A program made the translations under genes and the position numbers. Below, one piece after another: positions 62,454 through 64,000 of a stretch of 64,000 nucleotides of DNA (position 1 is the first letter of the stretch; each line of letters starts with the position of its first letter). The notes below the pieces were generated by a model. That model was not told the origin of the DNA, did not search any database, and was given only the letters and a program-made list of their open reading frames with translations. The DNA comes from Bacillus shivajii (lineage in GTDB: Bacteria; Bacillota; Bacilli; Bacillales; Salisediminibacteriaceae): positions 2,294,001-2,358,000 of the forward strand of contig NZ_CP084703.1 of NCBI RefSeq assembly GCF_020519665.1, read 5' to 3'.

Positions 62454-63941
62454 TTGTCTAAGAAACCAATGAAAACATACGAAAAAACGTGGAAAGATAT
62501 TATTCATGAATGTAGCCAGTCTGATGATTTTATTATTGATGAAGTCCAAAGCTCTTATCAAACCTTTCATATTAGCTATTTCGAAACAGTTGTTGATGAA
62601 CAACGGCTGCAAAGTAAAGTCATTAAAAACTTAAAAGAAAAAAAGTATGAAACACTTGAGGATATTTATTCTCAGCTTTCATTTGAAGAAATGAAAATCA
62701 TCTCTTCGCCTGACGATTTAGAAGAAGGGTTAATTACCGGCAATGTTCTTATTAAACTTAAAGAAAACGATGAGCACGGTCTTTTGATTGTTTTGTCTCA
62801 TAGCGAAAACCGAATCGTTAGTGTACCTGAAGTTGAATACAGTGTAATCGGTCCAAAAGAAGCGTTTGTTGAAAACTTAGATGTAAATATTAATCTCATT
62901 CGTAAACGTATACCTACCACTGATTTTGTTGTGAAAAAACTAAAAGTAGGAACACTAACTCATACTGATGTTGCGGTCGTATATTTAAAGTCGATTGCTA
63001 ACGAAGAAGATGTAAGAACGGCGCTTCAACGAATCGAAGAGATTGATTATGATGAAATCGAAGATAGTTCCTACTTATCCCAATTCATTGAAGACAATAA
63101 AAACAGCCCTTTTCCTCAAACAGTTGATACCGAAAGGCCTGATCGTGTAGCAGGCGTATTATCTCAAGGAAAAATAGCTATTTTAGTTAACGGTTCTCCA
63201 GCTGCTTTAACAGCACCAACAACGCTGATTGAATTCTTTTCTGCCTTTGAAGATTATTATATTGCTTGGCATATGGCGTCAGTCTTTCGATTGATTCGTT
63301 TATGCGCTGTCCTTTTTTCAGTTTTTGCAACACCGATATATGTCGCCGTTATTACATTCCATGTAGAAATGATTCCAAGGGATTTAATGGCTACGTTAAT
63401 TTTAACGCGCGAGCAAGTCCCTTTTCCGCCAATTATAGAAGCACTATTTTTAGAGTTAACGATCGAACTATTACGAGAAGCAGGAGCAAGATTGCCAACA
63501 AAGGTTGGTCAAACAATTGGGATTGTCGGTGGGATCGTTATTGGTACAGCAGCAGTAGAAGCTGGATTAACAAGTAATGTGCTACTGATCATTGTTGCAC
63601 TCGCCGCTTTAGCATCTTTTACGACACCTATTTATCGGATCGGTAATACGATTCGACTTATGCGTTTTCCTTTTTTAATCATTGCTCAACTGTGGGGGTT
63701 AATTGGAATCTCCTTACTTATGACGTTTACACTGATTCACCTTATCAGCTTAAAATCATTAGGGCGTCCTTACCTTGCACCAATCTATCCGCCGATTGTG
63801 AAAGACCTTCGGGATTCTTTTATTCGTCTCCCGTTTAGTTTTCAAAGTAAACGTCCATTAACAACGCAAACGAAAGACGAAACGAAGTTTTCCGTAAAAG
63901 ATGCAAAGATGAAAAATGATATTGATCACGATATCCAATAA
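62454..63941 (+). CDS. GerA family spore germinant receptor subunit A
   Basis: A 495-residue inner-membrane protein. TTG 62454 is chosen because GAACGAAGGGG lies upstream; the longer frame would be antisense to yprB. The soluble N-terminal domain (about 1-280) has IAILVNGSPAALTAPTTLIE just before the membrane part, the strongest GerA signature. Five or so helices follow, including PFPPIIEALFLELTIELLRE. It forms a receptor with B- and C-type subunits, and the next gene begins a probable B subunit. Confidence 0.92.
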   Translation: MSKKPMKTYEKTWKDIIHECSQSDDFIIDEVQSSYQTFHISYFETVVDEQRLQSKVIKNLKEKKYETLEDIYSQLSFEEMKIISSPDDLEEGLITGNVLIKLKENDEHGLLIVLSHSENRIVSVPEVEYSVIGPKEAFVENLDVNINLIRKRIPTTDFVVKKLKVGTLTHTDVAVVYLKSIANEEDVRTALQRIEEIDYDEIEDSSYLSQFIEDNKNSPFPQTVDTERPDRVAGVLSQGKIAILVNGSPAALTAPTTLIEFFSAFEDYYIAWHMASVFRLIRLCAVLFSVFATPIYVAVITFHVEMIPRDLMATLILTREQVPFPPIIEALFLELTIELLREAGARLPTKVGQTIGIVGGIVIGTAAVEAGLTSNVLLIIVALAALASFTTPIYRIGNTIRLMRFPFLIIAQLWGLIGISLLMTFTLIHLISLKSLGRPYLAPIYPPIVKDLRDSFIRLPFSFQSKRPLTTQTKDETKFSVKDAKMKNDIDHDIQ

Positions 63942-63961
63942 GTACTGAGGAGGGACACTTT

Positions 63962-64000
63962 GTGAAACAAATACATTCCATGAACCACGTTTCACCGAAA
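63962..64000 (+). CDS. probable GerB family germination permease, first 13 codons
   Basis: GTG 63962 lies behind GAGGAGGG, 20 bases after the GerA-type gene. MKQIHSMNHVSPK is a plausible GerAB-type start. The call rests mainly on operon context. Confidence 0.55.
   Translation, partial: MKQIHSMNHVSPK

Overview
The window looks like a low-GC, spore-forming member of the Bacillaceae. The support is a gerP operon, a GerA-type germinant receptor, a CotD-like coat protein, type B RNase P RNA, gpsB, parE-parC and yprB, plus strong AGGAGG-type ribosome binding sites and frequent TTG starts. Several SLH-domain surface proteins are compatible with an alkaliphilic Bacillus-like lineage, but I cannot name the species.

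Layout. 1-7420: surface and secreted proteins, with a DUF4127 gene end, a GH18 glycosidase, a subtilase and an NlpC/P60 hydrolase each carrying three SLH domains, and a LysM lipoprotein that appears to start at ACG. 7928-10103: an EamA transporter (apparent CTG start) and an AlaX-type editing hydrolase. 10267-12579: the gerP spore-coat permeability genes behind two sigma-K-like promoters. 12758-17486: an Hsp20-like protein, NADP-type glutamate dehydrogenase divergent from a LysR regulator, and a PBP4-type peptidase. 17834-20929: a candidate small RNA and a membrane GGDEF/EAL protein.

21891-39902 is the most interesting part. Two direct copies of a dif-like site (45 of 47 bases identical, 17,956 bp apart) enclose about 25 tiny same-strand accessory genes: lipoproteins, small membrane proteins, a HIT hydrolase and a GNAT acetyltransferase. 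Nearly every gene is followed by a related imperfect-palindromic repeat built on CTAACGGG..GCGTTAG. A Xer-type tyrosine recombinase with all catalytic residues but a one-base frameshift in an A8 run lies at the right end, directly next to the better dif copy. I read this as an element integrated at dif that carries an integron-like array of single-gene modules. The array logic is inferred; the sites, repeats and genes are visible.

40378-64000: core genes almost all on the minus strand. They are parC-parE, CoA-binding and universal stress proteins, a betaine/choline-type ABC transporter, M32 carboxypeptidase, moaA, an RlmL-like methyltransferase, rnpB, an RNase H-like protein, gpsB, ypsA, an IS-remnant and repeat patch, cotD, a ferredoxin, two exonuclease-type proteins, a DUF294 signalling protein and the start of a ger operon. 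The switch from mostly plus to mostly minus genes falls at the dif site, as expected at a replication terminus.
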